Source: Nitrincola tapanii (GTDB lineage: Bacteria; Pseudomonadota; Gammaproteobacteria; Pseudomonadales; Balneatricaceae). From it: a stretch of DNA of 64,000 nucleotides. A program made the position numbers and the translations under genes. The notes under the pieces were generated by a model, which saw only the letters and a list, made by a program, of their open reading frames with translations, was not told where the DNA came from and made no database searches. Shown here one piece after another: positions 45,219 to 55,374 of the stretch. The DNA lies in assembly GCF_008368715.1 (NCBI RefSeq), contig NZ_SMRS01000002.1:1-64000 (forward strand), given 5' to 3'. Numbering within the stretch: position 1 is the first letter of the stretch; every line of letters starts with the position of its first letter.

Positions 45219-46262
45219 TTGTCCACCACCCCTCAACTGCTGGATCGCTTGGCATCGCTGACCTCTATTCGCGATATTGAGTTGCTGGAATTCAGCTTGC
45301 TGAAAACTCTGCATGAGCTCTTTCGACCCGAACAGCTGATTCTCCTCAAGTTGGATAATGTCGGTAAGCATCGCCACACTTTGCGTTATGGTAGTGATGG
45401 TCATCATGAATCAAGCATGACGCGGGCGCAGCGCAGTGAATCTCCTGAGGTCGAGTCGGCCTTGCGTATGTCGCAGCGCTTGGGTGGGGCTTATCATTCT
45501 AAGTTGGCCAATGGCAACAATATCTCCGCCTATCCCGTGTTGGATATGCAGTCGATGAATGTCTGTCTGGTGATTGAATCACGTCGTCCGGGTTCGCCGC
45601 AGGATGCGCGTTTGATTCAGGGGATGCTGCAAATCTATCGAAATTTCTGCTTGTTGATTGATGATGCTCAGCGTGATCAGTTGACCGGATTGCTCAATCG
45701 TAAGACCTTTGATGAAAGTATTCAGCGCGTGATAGGTTTGGTGGGCTTTCATGAGCTGCCCCCTGCTGTTCCGGGGGATCGCCGAAGTTATCCGGAAAAG
45801 GATCTTGGGGCGGGCCATTGGTTGGGTATAATCGATATTGATCATTTCAAGCGGATTAATGATAGTTTTGGCCACATCTACGGTGATGAGGTCTTGCTGC
45901 TGGTTGCGCAGATGATGCGTGAGTCTTTCCGCGAAAATGATCTATTGTTTCGCTTTGGCGGTGAGGAGTTTGTGGTCATCGCGGAGTGCCCGGATATGGA
46001 AGGCGCGCGCATGGCGTTTGAGCGCTTCCGTCAGCGTATAGAAAAACACCATTTTCCTCAGATCGGACGTGTGACGATTAGTTTTGGTGGAGTCCAGGTG
46101 CATAAAGATGCTCTGGTGCATAGTCTCCTAGATCAAGCGGACCAGGCTATGTACTATGCCAAAGCGAATGGTCGCAATCGGGTCTGTTTTTATGAAGATC
46201 TGGTGGCGAAGGGTGAGATCGTTCCGGTTCAGTATAATACCGGCGATGTAGAGTTTTTTTGA
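45219..46262 (+). CDS. Diguanylate cyclase with N-terminal GAF-like domain
   Basis: 347 aa. The TTG start is supported by AAGGAG (45208-45213) 5 nt upstream and no better ATG nearby. Residues about 20-155 resemble a GAF sensor. The GGDEF domain has the active motif GGEEF near 253, with the inhibitory site REND five residues before it. DQLTGLLNRKTFDE and the C-terminal ANGRNRV segment complete the domain. It makes c-di-GMP and is probably feedback-inhibited. The signal is unknown. It lies close to the chemosensory operon but has its own terminator. Confidence 0.88.
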   Translation: MSTTPQLLDRLASLTSIRDIELLEFSLLKTLHELFRPEQLILLKLDNVGKHRHTLRYGSDGHHESSMTRAQRSESPEVESALRMSQRLGGAYHSKLANGNNISAYPVLDMQSMNVCLVIESRRPGSPQDARLIQGMLQIYRNFCLLIDDAQRDQLTGLLNRKTFDESIQRVIGLVGFHELPPAVPGDRRSYPEKDLGAGHWLGIIDIDHFKRINDSFGHIYGDEVLLLVAQMMRESFRENDLLFRFGGEEFVVIAECPDMEGARMAFERFRQRIEKHHFPQIGRVTISFGGVQVHKDALVHSLLDQADQAMYYAKANGRNRVCFYEDLVAKGEIVPVQYNTGDVEFF

Positions 46263-46307
46263 TCTCGGTGTAAAGGGGTGGTCTTACCCCTTTGCGCGAG
46301 GTCTTTA
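46261..46307 (+). terminator. Terminator behind the diguanylate cyclase gene
   Basis: AAAGGGGT (46272-46279) pairs with ACCCCTTT (46286-46293). An outer stem forms between the bases from 46261 (GATCTCG) and CGAGGTC (46297-46303). T-rich TTTATTTA follows. Confidence 0.75.
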
Positions 46308-46331
46308 TTTATTATTAAGGTTGAGATAAGC

Positions 46332-46829
46332 ATGTCGGTTGTGGCTTCGGATACAGTAGTGCAGTTTTTTTACACCTTGAAAAATGCTTCAGGTGAGCTG
46401 CTTGAGAGCAATCATGGACAAGATCCTATGGCCTATCTGCATGGCCATGACAACATGATCCCGGGTCTGGAAGTGGCAATGGAAGGGCGTCAGGCCGGTG
46501 AGCGTTTTGAAGTCACTTTGGCCCCCGAAGAAGCCTATGGTGAGCGTGAGGCGGATCGTGAAATGCGTGTCCCAATTAAGCATCTACAGGGTTTGCCTGC
46601 GGGGCACAAGCAGTGGCGTGCGGGCATGATTGCGCTGGTGCATACCGATCAGGGTGCGCGTCATGTCACCGTGACTAAGCCGGGTAAGTTTATGATCACC
46701 GTGGATACCAATCATCCTTTAGCCGGTCAGACACTGATGTATGAAATTGAAATCCAATCGGTACGTGCCGCCAGCGATGAAGAGATTGCACATGGTCATG
46801 CGCACGGCGTGGGCGGCCATCACCACTAA
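46332..46829 (+). CDS. FKBP-type peptidyl-prolyl isomerase (SlyD-like)
   Basis: 165 aa from the ATG at 46332; the upstream in-frame ATG at 46278 lies inside the terminator of the previous gene. The FKBP domain starts TVVQFFYTLKNASGELLESN and continues with the YLHGHDNMIPGLEVAMEGR signature. An insert-in-flap chaperone region follows (about 70-125). The C-terminus is histidine-rich (HGHAHGVGGHHH), consistent with metal binding as in SlyD. It assists folding in the cytoplasm. A hairpin follows the gene. Confidence 0.9.
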   Translation: MSVVASDTVVQFFYTLKNASGELLESNHGQDPMAYLHGHDNMIPGLEVAMEGRQAGERFEVTLAPEEAYGEREADREMRVPIKHLQGLPAGHKQWRAGMIALVHTDQGARHVTVTKPGKFMITVDTNHPLAGQTLMYEIEIQSVRAASDEEIAHGHAHGVGGHHH

Positions 46830-46846
46830 GTTGTTCTGATTTTCAC

Positions 46847-46880
46847 AGAGCTGAGCGTTCAAGCTCGGCTCTCTATTGTC
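46847..46880 (+). terminator. Hairpin behind the FKBP gene
   Basis: AGAGCTGAGC (46847-46856) pairs with GCTCGGCTCT (46863-46872), with one G-U pair and a 6-nt loop. The tail CTATTGTCTTTC is moderately T-rich. Confidence 0.6.
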
Positions 46881-47032
46881 TTTCTCGTCTATTCTACTTG
46901 TTTGAATCCTGTTCCTTTTTGCCCGGAATAACTGAGGATTCGGCTCGGTTATTCATCTCCTCTGTTTTAAATTGTTTTTGATTTAAGTCGTGTCTAGGCT
47001 GTAATTTCATATCGGAAGTGTAAAACTTTGCA

Positions 47033-47038
47033 TATAAT
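47033..47038 (+). promoter_or_regulatory. Possible -10 element of the chemosensory operon
   Basis: TATAAT, 60 nt upstream of the cheY ATG. No good -35 is found at 16-18 bp spacing. The 268-bp gap before cheY holds the FKBP terminator and this element only. Confidence 0.4.
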
Positions 47039-47097
47039 CCTTTCTTGAGATAAGTCGAAATCTATCGATTTCGTCATCAAATTACACAGGAGATGCT

Positions 47098-47463
47098 ATG
47101 GGTAAGTCGATTCTGAGTGTGGATGACTCAGCCTCTATCCGTCAGATGGTGAGCTTTACGCTGAAAGGCGCAGGTTACACAGTGACGGAAGCGGTAGATG
47201 GTGCACAGGGACTGGAAAAAGCCAAAACAGCTAAGTTTGATCTGATTCTTACCGATCAAAATATGCCGAATATGGATGGACTGACGCTGATTCGTAATCT
47301 GCGAGCTTTGCCTGCTTACCGTTCTGTGCCCATCTTAGTGCTCACCACAGAAGCCGGTGATGCGATGAAGGCTCAGGGTAAAGCCGCAGGCGCAACCGGT
47401 TGGTTGGTGAAGCCGTTTGATCCGCAAAAATTGATTGAAGTGGTCAAAAAAGTGATCGGTTAA
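47098..47463 (+). CDS. cheY: CheY-like chemotaxis response regulator
   Basis: 121 aa, a lone receiver domain. Acidic residues lie in SVDDSASIRQMV, the phosphorylation aspartate in LILTDQNMPNMDGL (about residue 53), the threonine in VLTTEAG and the lysine in WLVKPFDP. CACAGGAGAT precedes the ATG. It is the first gene of the chemosensory operon and is presumably phosphorylated by CheA. Whether it acts on the flagellar motor is unknown; no flagellar gene is in the window. Confidence 0.93.
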   Translation: MGKSILSVDDSASIRQMVSFTLKGAGYTVTEAVDGAQGLEKAKTAKFDLILTDQNMPNMDGLTLIRNLRALPAYRSVPILVLTTEAGDAMKAQGKAAGATGWLVKPFDPQKLIEVVKKVIG

Positions 47464-47500
47464 TGACCGCTGACCGGAGACCTGCAGAGGGTTCGACAGG

Positions 47501-49864
47501 ATGAGTATCGATCTGAGTCAGTTTCATCAGGTGTTTATTGATGAAGCCTATGAGCATCTAGCGACCATGGAAAGTCTATTACTTTCTTTGGATCTGGATG
47601 CGCCTGATCTGGAAGAGTTGAATGCCATATTTCGTGCTGCCCACTCGATAAAAGGCGGGAGCGGTACCTTTGGCTTCAAAGATATTGCGGATCTGACCCA
47701 CGCTTTGGAAACCCTGCTCGATAAGTTGCGTCGTCAGGAACTGCAGGTCACGGATGAAATGATTACCGCTTTCTTGCACTGCTGTGATTTGCTGAGTTTG
47801 ATGCTAGAGGCGCATCAGGATGGCACGCATGTGGATGATCAAGCGGTGCTGGAGAGTAAAGCGCATTTGATGCGCCTGGCAGAAGGCAGTGAATCTGTGC
47901 TCCCAGTCACGGTGATGCCTGGCGCGCCGGAGAGCACTTTCACTTCGTCGCCTCACTTGAGTGCAAACCGCTGGCGTATCCATCTGCATCCGCATACGGA
48001 TCTCTTCAGTGGCGCCGTCAGTGAAGCGGCGCTGTTGAGTGATCTGGCTGCGATGGGAGATCTGGTGCTCATCTCACGTGCCGCGAACAGCCAGCGTGTC
48101 TGGGAGTTAACCACCGCACTGAATCTGGAAGCGCTGGAAGAGGTGTTTGCCTTCGTGTGCCAAGCCGATGAAGTCAGCTTCGAGGCTCTTAACGAAACAC
48201 CACAAGCGGTGACAGATGAAGATGAAGAGGATGCCTATGGCTTCTTTGTCGATGAGGACTCTTTGCCTGCTGCTCAGACTATCCAGGAAGAAGCACTCAG
48301 AGAAGAAGCCATCAGTGATGAAGATCCTGGTTTCGGTTTTTTTGTAGACTTAGAAAGCTTACCCGCGCACTCGGAACCAGAAGCCGCAGAGGAAGAGGGT
48401 TTCGGCTTTTTTGTTGACCCATCTGAGTTACCGGCGGCGCAGGACGCTGCCAGCCAAGCCGCTTTGGAGGCCGAACAAGGATTTGGCTTTTTTGTCGATG
48501 AGTCGGAGTTGCCGGTGCACTCTTCCGACACGGCAGAAATGTTAGGGCGCGCAGCTATAGCGACAAAGAATCCAGTGCCCGTGGCGCCGTCCCAGCCAGA
48601 CTTAAAAACTCCTGCCCCTGCAAAAAACACAGAAAAAGCGAGCGGTGTTAAATCCGCGAGCAAAGCGGCTGCGGCTGAAACCTCGATTCGTGTAGGGATT
48701 GAAAAGGTGGATCAGTTGATCAACCTCGTGGGTGAACTGGTGATTACTCGTTCCATGTTGGCGCAGTCTGCTTCGATCCTCGATCCTGTGACTTATGAAG
48801 CGATACACAATGGTTTGGCGAACCTGGAGCGTAACTCCCGCGATCTGCAAGAAGCCGTGATGTCGATCCGTATGCTGCCGATTAACTTTGTTTTTGGGCG
48901 TTTCCCTCGTGTCGTGCGGGATCTGTCGCAGAAGATGCAGAAAAAAGTCGCCCTGAAACTAGTGGGTGAGGAAACGGAGTTGGACAAGGGCTTGATTGAG
49001 AAGCTGGCCGATCCGCTGACACATTTGCTGCGCAACAGTATTGATCATGGTATCGAGTCGCCCGAAATTCGCAGCCAGCTCGGTAAGCCTGAAGAGGGCA
49101 CCATTACCCTGAGTGCGAGCCATCAGGGTGGCAGTATTCTGGTCGAGATCAGCGATGATGGAGCAGGGTTAAATCGCGAACGTTTGCTCGAAAAGGCGCG
49201 GGAAAAAGGCCTGCCGATCAGTGATAACCCCACAGATAAAGAAGTCTGGCAGTTAATTTTTGCGCCAGGTTTTTCGACCGCCAAAGAGATTACCGATGTT
49301 TCCGGTCGAGGTGTTGGCATGGATGTGGTGCAGCGTAATATTGCCGAGATGAAGGGGCAAGTCGAGATCGATTCTGTACCCGGCATGGGGACGCGTATTG
49401 GTCTAAGGTTGCCGCTGACCCTCGCTATACTCGACGGTATGTCTTTAAGAGTGGGGGAAGAGATCTTTATCCTACCCTTGACGCGCATCATCGAATCGAT
49501 CCAGCCGGAAAGCGAGCAGCTCAAATCTGTTTCGGGCCAAGGGCGTGTTGTGCATATTCGCGGTGAATATGTGCCTCTATTGGAACTCTGGAAGCTCTTT
49601 ACCTTGACCCCTAAATTTACCGATCCAGAGGCTGGGATACTGGTGGTGGTCGAAACCGTGGCTGGCAAAATGGCTTTGTTTGTGGATGAACTCATTGCCC
49701 AGCAGCAGGTGGTGATTAAAAGTTTGGAAACACACTATCGTAAAGTAGAAGGTATTTCGGGGGCGACCATCATGGGTGATGGTCGTGTCGCATTGATTAT
49801 TGATATAGATCGACTGGCACGCATGCATAAAAGTGATGTGGCGCCTGAATCTATGTCTTTCTGA
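47501..49864 (+). CDS. cheA: Chemotaxis histidine kinase CheA with four-fold GFFVD linker repeat
   Basis: 787 aa. The HPt domain has phospho-histidine H48 in FRAAHSIKGGSGTFGF. About residues 155-232 form a small alpha/beta domain (WRIHLHPHTDLF, then ALLSDLAAMGDLVLI) found in some proteobacterial CheAs. An acidic linker (about 236-345) carries four copies of a GFFVDxxxLP motif. P3 dimerisation, P4 ATPase (LLRNSIDHGIE, DDGAGL, GRGVGMDVV) and P5 CheW-like domains follow. No canonical CheY-binding P2 domain is apparent. It autophosphorylates under receptor control and phosphorylates CheY and CheB. Confidence 0.93.
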   Translation: MSIDLSQFHQVFIDEAYEHLATMESLLLSLDLDAPDLEELNAIFRAAHSIKGGSGTFGFKDIADLTHALETLLDKLRRQELQVTDEMITAFLHCCDLLSLMLEAHQDGTHVDDQAVLESKAHLMRLAEGSESVLPVTVMPGAPESTFTSSPHLSANRWRIHLHPHTDLFSGAVSEAALLSDLAAMGDLVLISRAANSQRVWELTTALNLEALEEVFAFVCQADEVSFEALNETPQAVTDEDEEDAYGFFVDEDSLPAAQTIQEEALREEAISDEDPGFGFFVDLESLPAHSEPEAAEEEGFGFFVDPSELPAAQDAASQAALEAEQGFGFFVDESELPVHSSDTAEMLGRAAIATKNPVPVAPSQPDLKTPAPAKNTEKASGVKSASKAAAAETSIRVGIEKVDQLINLVGELVITRSMLAQSASILDPVTYEAIHNGLANLERNSRDLQEAVMSIRMLPINFVFGRFPRVVRDLSQKMQKKVALKLVGEETELDKGLIEKLADPLTHLLRNSIDHGIESPEIRSQLGKPEEGTITLSASHQGGSILVEISDDGAGLNRERLLEKAREKGLPISDNPTDKEVWQLIFAPGFSTAKEITDVSGRGVGMDVVQRNIAEMKGQVEIDSVPGMGTRIGLRLPLTLAILDGMSLRVGEEIFILPLTRIIESIQPESEQLKSVSGQGRVVHIRGEYVPLLELWKLFTLTPKFTDPEAGILVVVETVAGKMALFVDELIAQQQVVIKSLETHYRKVEGISGATIMGDGRVALIIDIDRLARMHKSDVAPESMSF
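48236..48520 (+). repeat. Four imperfect GFFVD motif repeats in the CheA linker
   Basis: Residues 246-258, 278-290, 301-313 and 328-340 read [FY]GFFVDxx[SE]LPxx. The spacings are 32, 23 and 27 residues, with acidic, Ala/Glu-rich sequence between. At DNA level the codons vary, so the repeat is conserved at protein level. Confidence 0.85.
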
Positions 49865-49874
49865 GGTAATCTAG

Positions 49875-50369
49875 ATGGCAGAAATGAGAGATGAGCAGAG
49901 CCGTGTGGAAACACGAGAATATCTGACCTTCACTCTAGGTGCAGAAGAGTACGCAATCGATATTCTCAAGGTTCAAGAGATCCGTGGATACGACGCGGTG
50001 ACACGTATTGCTAACACGCCCGATTACATCAAGGGTGTGATCAATATGCGTGGTGTGATCGTTCCCGTTGTGGATATGCGGTTGAAGTTTCACTTAGGTG
50101 AAGCGACCTACGATGCCTTTACTGTGATGATCATTCTCAATTTAGGGCAGCGCATTGTCGGGATGGTGGTGGATGCCGTGTCGGATGTGATTGCATTGAG
50201 TGATGACGATATTCGTCCCGCGCCTGACTTTGGAGCCACCTTTGATACGCAGTATCTCATGGGTTTGGCCACTGTGGCTGAGCGTATGGCGATTGTTGTC
50301 GATATTGAAAAACTCATGACCAGCAGTGAAATGGGTTTAGTGGATCAACTGAGTCAGACCGCTGTTTAA
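49875..50369 (+). CDS. cheW: Chemotaxis adaptor CheW
   Basis: 164 aa. It has the CheW/SH3-like fold: [25 protein letters not shown] near residue 14, then [24 protein letters not shown] near 50 and [19 protein letters not shown] near 90. It couples receptors to CheA. It is spaced 10 nt after cheA and 19 nt before the receptor gene, within the che operon. Confidence 0.94.
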   Translation: MAEMRDEQSRVETREYLTFTLGAEEYAIDILKVQEIRGYDAVTRIANTPDYIKGVINMRGVIVPVVDMRLKFHLGEATYDAFTVMIILNLGQRIVGMVVDAVSDVIALSDDDIRPAPDFGATFDTQYLMGLATVAERMAIVVDIEKLMTSSEMGLVDQLSQTAV

Positions 50370-50388
50370 GGAATAATGGAGCAGACGT

Positions 50389-52806
50389 ATGCGATGGTTT
50401 AATAATTTATCCACCAGCATCAAGATTGGTTTGATGAGCCTGGTGATGCTAGCTGCATTGATTTTTATTAGCTGGGAAGCCTACTTAGGGTATACCGGCT
50501 GGTCAAAATACGCTCAGTTGATGCGTGACAACCGTGTGCCTTCGATGGTCTCGTTGATGACTATGAATAAGGATCGTATGGCCATTCGTGCGCAAACTAT
50601 TGATGTCTTAACCCAAACGGACGGGTATCAGCGCAAAGATGGCCTGCGTGCCATCGTTGAGCAGCGCCAGACATCTTGGCGTGCCATTGATGAGAACTGG
50701 GAGGCCCTGGCTAAGATTCCACGTGTGACTCAGCGCGGACAGGAAATCTATAATCAGCTAGCAGGTGAATATCGCGCTTGGCGCGAGATTTATGTAGATC
50801 TTGATGGTCTGATTGCCGCCATGATCGACACGCAAGATGAATTGCGTTATCAGCGTTTGATGCAGGAGTATCAGCGCACCATCAACCGCATGGTGCCGAT
50901 CTCTGATGCGATGGGAGCCACTTTTGAAGCATTAGTTACACAAAACACCACGCGTGCGGCGGCGGATGCCAATGAGGCTGTCAGCACCTCACAAGTCGAG
51001 CTTAAACAGGTCACTGTAATTTCGATTTTAGCGATCCTGATCGTCTTAGCGCTATCCATGATGGTCTTCCTAAGTATGGTGCGTCCGTTACGTGCGCTGG
51101 TTGGCCACTTTGCCGCGATAGGTGAAGGAGATTTGAACCAGAAAATTGAGGAAACACGCAAGGATGAAGTGGGTCTGGCACTGAAAGCCTTGGCGGAAAC
51201 CCAGCGTAAGTTGAAAGCCGATATCGAAGAAACGCATCGAGTGTCGAACATCAACCTGCGCATTAAAAATGCACTGGACAGTGTATCGGCGAATGTTATG
51301 GTGGCGGATGCTAATTTCGACATCATTTATCTGAACCCAGCGGTGCAACAGATGTTCCGCAATGGGGCGAATGAGATACGTCGTGAACTGCCGAACTTTG
51401 ATCCCGATAATTTGATGGGTCGCAGTATCGATCTATTCCATAAAAATCCAGCACATCAGCGTAGTATGCTGGGGGCGCTGAAAACCAAACACAGTGCAAC
51501 TATTCAGATCGGTGGGCGTACCTTTGCGCTGGTGGCGAATCCTATCTTCAACGAAGAGGGTGAGCGTCTGGGTTCAGTCGTTGAGTGGAATGACCGCACC
51601 GAAGAGGTGATGGTTGAGCGTAGTATTACCAGTCTGGTTGAAAAAGCGGTGGCTGGTGACTTCAGTGCACGTATTGATACCGAACAGCAAAGTGGCTTCT
51701 TCAAACGTCTGGGTGAGGGGGTCAATGAGTTGATGCAGGTGACAGATACTGGTTTGAATGAAGTCATGCGGGTTCTCGAGCACCTGTCGAAAGGCGATCT
51801 GACCCAGCAGGTGACTGGTGAGTATCAAGGTTCTTTTGGTCAGTTGCAGAGCAGCACCAATCAAACAGTGAGCCAGCTCAAGCAGCTGGTGGCTGAAATC
51901 AAAGAGTCAGTGGACGCGATTAATACAGCGGCTCAGGAAATCTCGGCCGGTAATACGGATCTCTCCCAGCGTACCGAAGAGCAGGCTTCAAGTTTGGAAG
52001 AAACGGCTTCCAGCCTAGAGGAGTTGACTTCAACTGTTCGTCAGAACGCAGACAATGCTCGTCAGGCGAACCAGCTGGCACAGGGTGCGAGCCAAGTCGC
52101 TGAAGCCGGGGGTGATAAAGCGCGCCGGGTTGTGAAAACCATGGAAGCGATCAGTGAAAGCTCGAATAAAATCGCAGATATCACCACACTGATTGATGGT
52201 ATCGCTTTCCAGACCAATATCCTGGCATTGAATGCGGCGGTAGAGGCAGCGCGTGCCGGTGAACAGGGGCGTGGTTTTGCGGTCGTTGCCGGTGAAGTGC
52301 GCTCCTTAGCACAGCGTTCAGCAGCGGCGGCTAAAGAGATTAAAGAGTTAATCGGGCGCTCCGTAGATATTGTGCATGAAGGTTCGGCACTGGTAAAAGA
52401 AACGGGCTCTACGATTGAAGAGATTGTCGTTTCGGTGAAGCGTGTCACCGACCTTATGGGCGAAATTTCGGCGGCTTCGGAAGAGCAAAGCCAGGGTATC
52501 GAGCAGGTCAACCTGGCGGTGACGCAGATGGATGATGTGACTCAGCAGAACGCTGCTCTGGTTGAAGAAGCCGCAGCAGCAGCTGAGTCTTTGGAAGAGC
52601 AGGCCACAGCACTGGCGACATCGGTCGCGGTGTTTAAAGTCGATGAGCAGAGTCTGCATCTGGCACAACCAAGTGCCCCCCGTCTGGCGGCTAAACCCAG
52701 CTCAAAGGCACAGCCGAGTGCATCGGCCGCTAAGTCGGCACGTAAACCGGCTCCGCGCATTGCGCCACCGGCACGTCAGGATGACGATGAGTGGGAGGAG
52801 TTCTAA
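50389..52806 (+). CDS. Methyl-accepting chemotaxis protein with PAS domain and CheR-binding tail
   Basis: 805 aa. Helices at about 12-32 and 205-230 bracket a mostly helical periplasmic domain. A HAMP domain (about 231-283), a PAS-like domain (about 285-400, [21 protein letters not shown]), a second HAMP-like stretch (about 415-480, [11 protein letters not shown] and [11 protein letters not shown]) and the signalling domain with the conserved hairpin tip ([20 protein letters not shown]) follow. The tail is Ala/Pro/Lys-rich and ends EWEEF, a CheR-tethering pentapeptide like the GWEEF of P. aeruginosa Aer2/McpB. It is the cognate receptor of this pathway. Confidence 0.9.
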   Translation: MRWFNNLSTSIKIGLMSLVMLAALIFISWEAYLGYTGWSKYAQLMRDNRVPSMVSLMTMNKDRMAIRAQTIDVLTQTDGYQRKDGLRAIVEQRQTSWRAIDENWEALAKIPRVTQRGQEIYNQLAGEYRAWREIYVDLDGLIAAMIDTQDELRYQRLMQEYQRTINRMVPISDAMGATFEALVTQNTTRAAADANEAVSTSQVELKQVTVISILAILIVLALSMMVFLSMVRPLRALVGHFAAIGEGDLNQKIEETRKDEVGLALKALAETQRKLKADIEETHRVSNINLRIKNALDSVSANVMVADANFDIIYLNPAVQQMFRNGANEIRRELPNFDPDNLMGRSIDLFHKNPAHQRSMLGALKTKHSATIQIGGRTFALVANPIFNEEGERLGSVVEWNDRTEEVMVERSITSLVEKAVAGDFSARIDTEQQSGFFKRLGEGVNELMQVTDTGLNEVMRVLEHLSKGDLTQQVTGEYQGSFGQLQSSTNQTVSQLKQLVAEIKESVDAINTAAQEISAGNTDLSQRTEEQASSLEETASSLEELTSTVRQNADNARQANQLAQGASQVAEAGGDKARRVVKTMEAISESSNKIADITTLIDGIAFQTNILALNAAVEAARAGEQGRGFAVVAGEVRSLAQRSAAAAKEIKELIGRSVDIVHEGSALVKETGSTIEEIVVSVKRVTDLMGEISAASEEQSQGIEQVNLAVTQMDDVTQQNAALVEEAAAAAESLEEQATALATSVAVFKVDEQSLHLAQPSAPRLAAKPSSKAQPSASAAKSARKPAPRIAPPARQDDDEWEEF

Positions 52807-52818
52807 CGGAGTCCGCTT

Positions 52819-53664
52819 ATGCAGCGCGAATTTGATTTCACGGATGCGGATTTTGAGCGAATTCGCGCGCTCATACGCAAACGGGCGGGGATCTCACTCA
52901 CCGCCCGCAAGCGTGATCTGGTCTATAGCCGGATAGCGCGACGCTTAAGAGTGTTGGGATTAAGCCGATTTTCCGACTATCTGGATTATCTGCAAAACCA
53001 TAATCTGGAAGCTCAGGATTTTATTAATGCCTTAACGACTAACCTCACCGCTTTTTTTCGTGAGGAGCATCACTTTGTGCATCTAGCGCAACGTTTTGAG
53101 GCGCTGCAGGCGAGTCAGGCGCAAGACAAAGGCCGTATTCAGATCTGGTCAGCGGCCTGCTCTACCGGAGAGGAAGCCTATTCCTTAGCCATGACCGCAG
53201 TGGAGAGTTTTGGTAGTTGGACACCTCCCGTGAGTATCTTGGCGACAGATGTGGATACCAATGTGCTGGAGCACGCCAAACGCGGTGTCTACGGTATGGA
53301 GCGTATTGAGCGTCTGGATGAAGCGCGGGTTAAAACCTTTTTTCTGAAAGGACGCGGTGCACGTGCTGGCAGCGTTAAGGTGCGTCCAGAGTTACAGGCT
53401 TTGATCAGCTTTCGCTCTTTAAACCTGCTGGCGCCACAATGGCCGATGCGTGGAGGGTTTGAAGCGATCTTCTGCCGCAATGTGATGATCTATTTTGATA
53501 AACCCACGCAATACCAGATTCTGTCCAAACTGCATCCGCAGCTGAATGAGAGGGGTCTGCTGTATGCTGGGCATTCAGAAAGCTTTAATCACGCAACCGA
53601 TCTGTTTCGCTCCATCGGCAAAACCATGTTTGCACCGGTGCGTGGCACGGCTAAGGAAAATTAG
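52819..53664 (+). CDS. cheR: Chemotaxis protein methyltransferase CheR
   Basis: 281 aa. An N-terminal helical domain (about 1-75) precedes the SAM-binding domain, with WSAACSTGEEAYSLAMT near residue 110, LATDVDTNVLEHAKRGVYG near 140 and FEAIFCRNVMIYF near 213. It methylates glutamates on the receptor. It starts 12 nt after the receptor gene, whose EWEEF tail is its likely docking site. Confidence 0.95.
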   Translation: MQREFDFTDADFERIRALIRKRAGISLTARKRDLVYSRIARRLRVLGLSRFSDYLDYLQNHNLEAQDFINALTTNLTAFFREEHHFVHLAQRFEALQASQAQDKGRIQIWSAACSTGEEAYSLAMTAVESFGSWTPPVSILATDVDTNVLEHAKRGVYGMERIERLDEARVKTFFLKGRGARAGSVKVRPELQALISFRSLNLLAPQWPMRGGFEAIFCRNVMIYFDKPTQYQILSKLHPQLNERGLLYAGHSESFNHATDLFRSIGKTMFAPVRGTAKEN

Positions 53665-53667
53665 ACT

Positions 53668-54282
53668 ATGTCTGAAAGCGGTGAAGCGGGCGCAAGCAGT
53701 CTACCCGATCTCTATTTTGATCCCTATTTTGAGATGGAGGCGGTGAAGTTGCTACCGGGTGAGTACTACGTCACGGCACGCGACATGCTTCTGGTGACGG
53801 TATTAGGCAGCTGTGTCTGTGCCTGTATTCGTGACCCACAACAAGGGATCGGTGGCATGACACATTTTATGCTGCCGGACGCTTATCGTGATCAAGAACA
53901 GCAGCAGCGTTCAGTCAGATATGGTAGCCACGCGATGGAAGTGCTGATTAATGAGTTGTTAAAAATGGGGGCTGAGCGTAAACGTCTTGAAGCTAAGGTG
54001 TTTGGAGCCGGCAATGTGCTTTCGCGTCCAGGTAGTCATGTCATCGGCGAGCGTAACAGCCGCTTCTTGGTGAACTATTTACAACGTGAATCCATCCCGG
54101 TTGTGGGACAGGATCTGTTGGATAGTTTTCCACGCAAAGTGTACTTTTTCCCGCACAGTGGTCGGGTCTTGGTAAAGAAATTAAAACGTTTGAATAACAC
54201 CACAATTTTTGAGCGTGAGGCGGATTATTTTCAGCGCCTGACAGATACTGAAATTACCGGCAATGTGGAGCTTTTTAGCTGA
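53668..54282 (+). CDS. cheD: Chemoreceptor glutamine deamidase CheD, copy 1
   Basis: 204 aa. The catalytic cysteine is in [13 protein letters not shown] (about residue 50) and the histidine in [19 protein letters not shown] and the segment [20 protein letters not shown] are also typical. CheD deamidates receptor glutamines. An N-terminal extension and a C-terminal NVELFS tail extend the core. The stop shares one base with the cheB start (TGATG). Confidence 0.93.
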   Translation: MSESGEAGASSLPDLYFDPYFEMEAVKLLPGEYYVTARDMLLVTVLGSCVCACIRDPQQGIGGMTHFMLPDAYRDQEQQQRSVRYGSHAMEVLINELLKMGAERKRLEAKVFGAGNVLSRPGSHVIGERNSRFLVNYLQRESIPVVGQDLLDSFPRKVYFFPHSGRVLVKKLKRLNNTTIFEREADYFQRLTDTEITGNVELFS

Positions 54283-55358
54283 TGGCGCAAGCAGATAAAA
54301 AAATCAGTGTCCTCGTGGTGGACGACTCAGCGCTGATTCGTAAACTCCTGACCGAAATTATCAACAGCCACTCAGATATGGAGGTAGTGGCCGCAGCGCC
54401 CGATCCCTTGGTCGCACGTGAGCTGATTAAGCTTCACAATCCAGATGTGCTGACTTTGGATGTGGAGATGCCACGTATGGATGGCTTGGATTTTCTGGAG
54501 CGTTTGATGCGCTTGCGTCCCATGCCGGTATTGATGGTGTCTTCCCTCACCGAGAAGGGTTCCGAGGTCACCTTCAAGGCGTTGGAGCTGGGCGCAGTAG
54601 ATTTTATTGCTAAACCCAAGGTGGATATTGCCAGCGGTCTGCAAAGCTACTCTGACTTAATTGCTGAGAAGATTCGCATCACCGCCAGTGCCCGTATACG
54701 ACCTTTAACACCGATCGCGAATAAGCCGATCCGGAAGGTGACGACTCAGCCACATAGGATGCAGTTTTCTTCAACCGAGAAGTTGATTTTTGTAGGCGCC
54801 TCTACCGGCGGAACTGAAGCCATCCGCGAGTTTCTGATGGACTTACCTGCGGATATGCCGGCCATCTTGATTACTCAGCATATGCCGGAAAATTTCACTC
54901 GGACGTTTGCGGAGCGCTTGGATAAGCTCTGTGCGCTGAAGGTGCAGGAAGCCACGCACAATCAACGTGTCCTGCCAGGTCATGTGTACATTGCTCCGGG
55001 CTATGCCCACATGGAAATTGTACGCAGTGGTGCCAATTATATGACCGCCTTAAGTGATGCCCCGCCGGTGAACCGTCATCGACCTGCGGTGGATGTATTG
55101 TTTAATTCAGCGGCTAAGGTGGCCGGAGCCAATGCCATCGGTGTGATTATGACGGGGATGGGTAAAGATGGTGCTCTCGGCATGAAAACCATGAAAGCCG
55201 CCGGTGCTTGGACCTTGGCACAGGATGAAGCGAGTTGCATCGTTTTTGGGATGCCAAAAGAAGCGATTGCGATGGGAGCCGTGGATGAAGTGCTGCCGCT
55301 GAATCGTTTAGCGAGCAGAGTAATAGAGAAGGTCGGTCAGCGGATTAACCGAGTTTAA
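54282..55358 (+). CDS. cheB: Chemotaxis methylesterase CheB
   Basis: 358 aa. The receiver domain has [12 protein letters not shown] and the phosphorylation aspartate in [13 protein letters not shown] (about residue 58). A linker (about 130-165) leads to the methylesterase domain with the catalytic serine in [11 protein letters not shown], histidine in ITQHMP and aspartate in [11 protein letters not shown]. It removes receptor methyl groups when phosphorylated by CheA. It overlaps cheD by 1 nt. It is the last gene that matches the Che2-type order. Confidence 0.95.
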   Translation: MAQADKKISVLVVDDSALIRKLLTEIINSHSDMEVVAAAPDPLVARELIKLHNPDVLTLDVEMPRMDGLDFLERLMRLRPMPVLMVSSLTEKGSEVTFKALELGAVDFIAKPKVDIASGLQSYSDLIAEKIRITASARIRPLTPIANKPIRKVTTQPHRMQFSSTEKLIFVGASTGGTEAIREFLMDLPADMPAILITQHMPENFTRTFAERLDKLCALKVQEATHNQRVLPGHVYIAPGYAHMEIVRSGANYMTALSDAPPVNRHRPAVDVLFNSAAKVAGANAIGVIMTGMGKDGALGMKTMKAAGAWTLAQDEASCIVFGMPKEAIAMGAVDEVLPLNRLASRVIEKVGQRINRV

Positions 55359-55374
55359 AGGAAGGAATGGAAAG

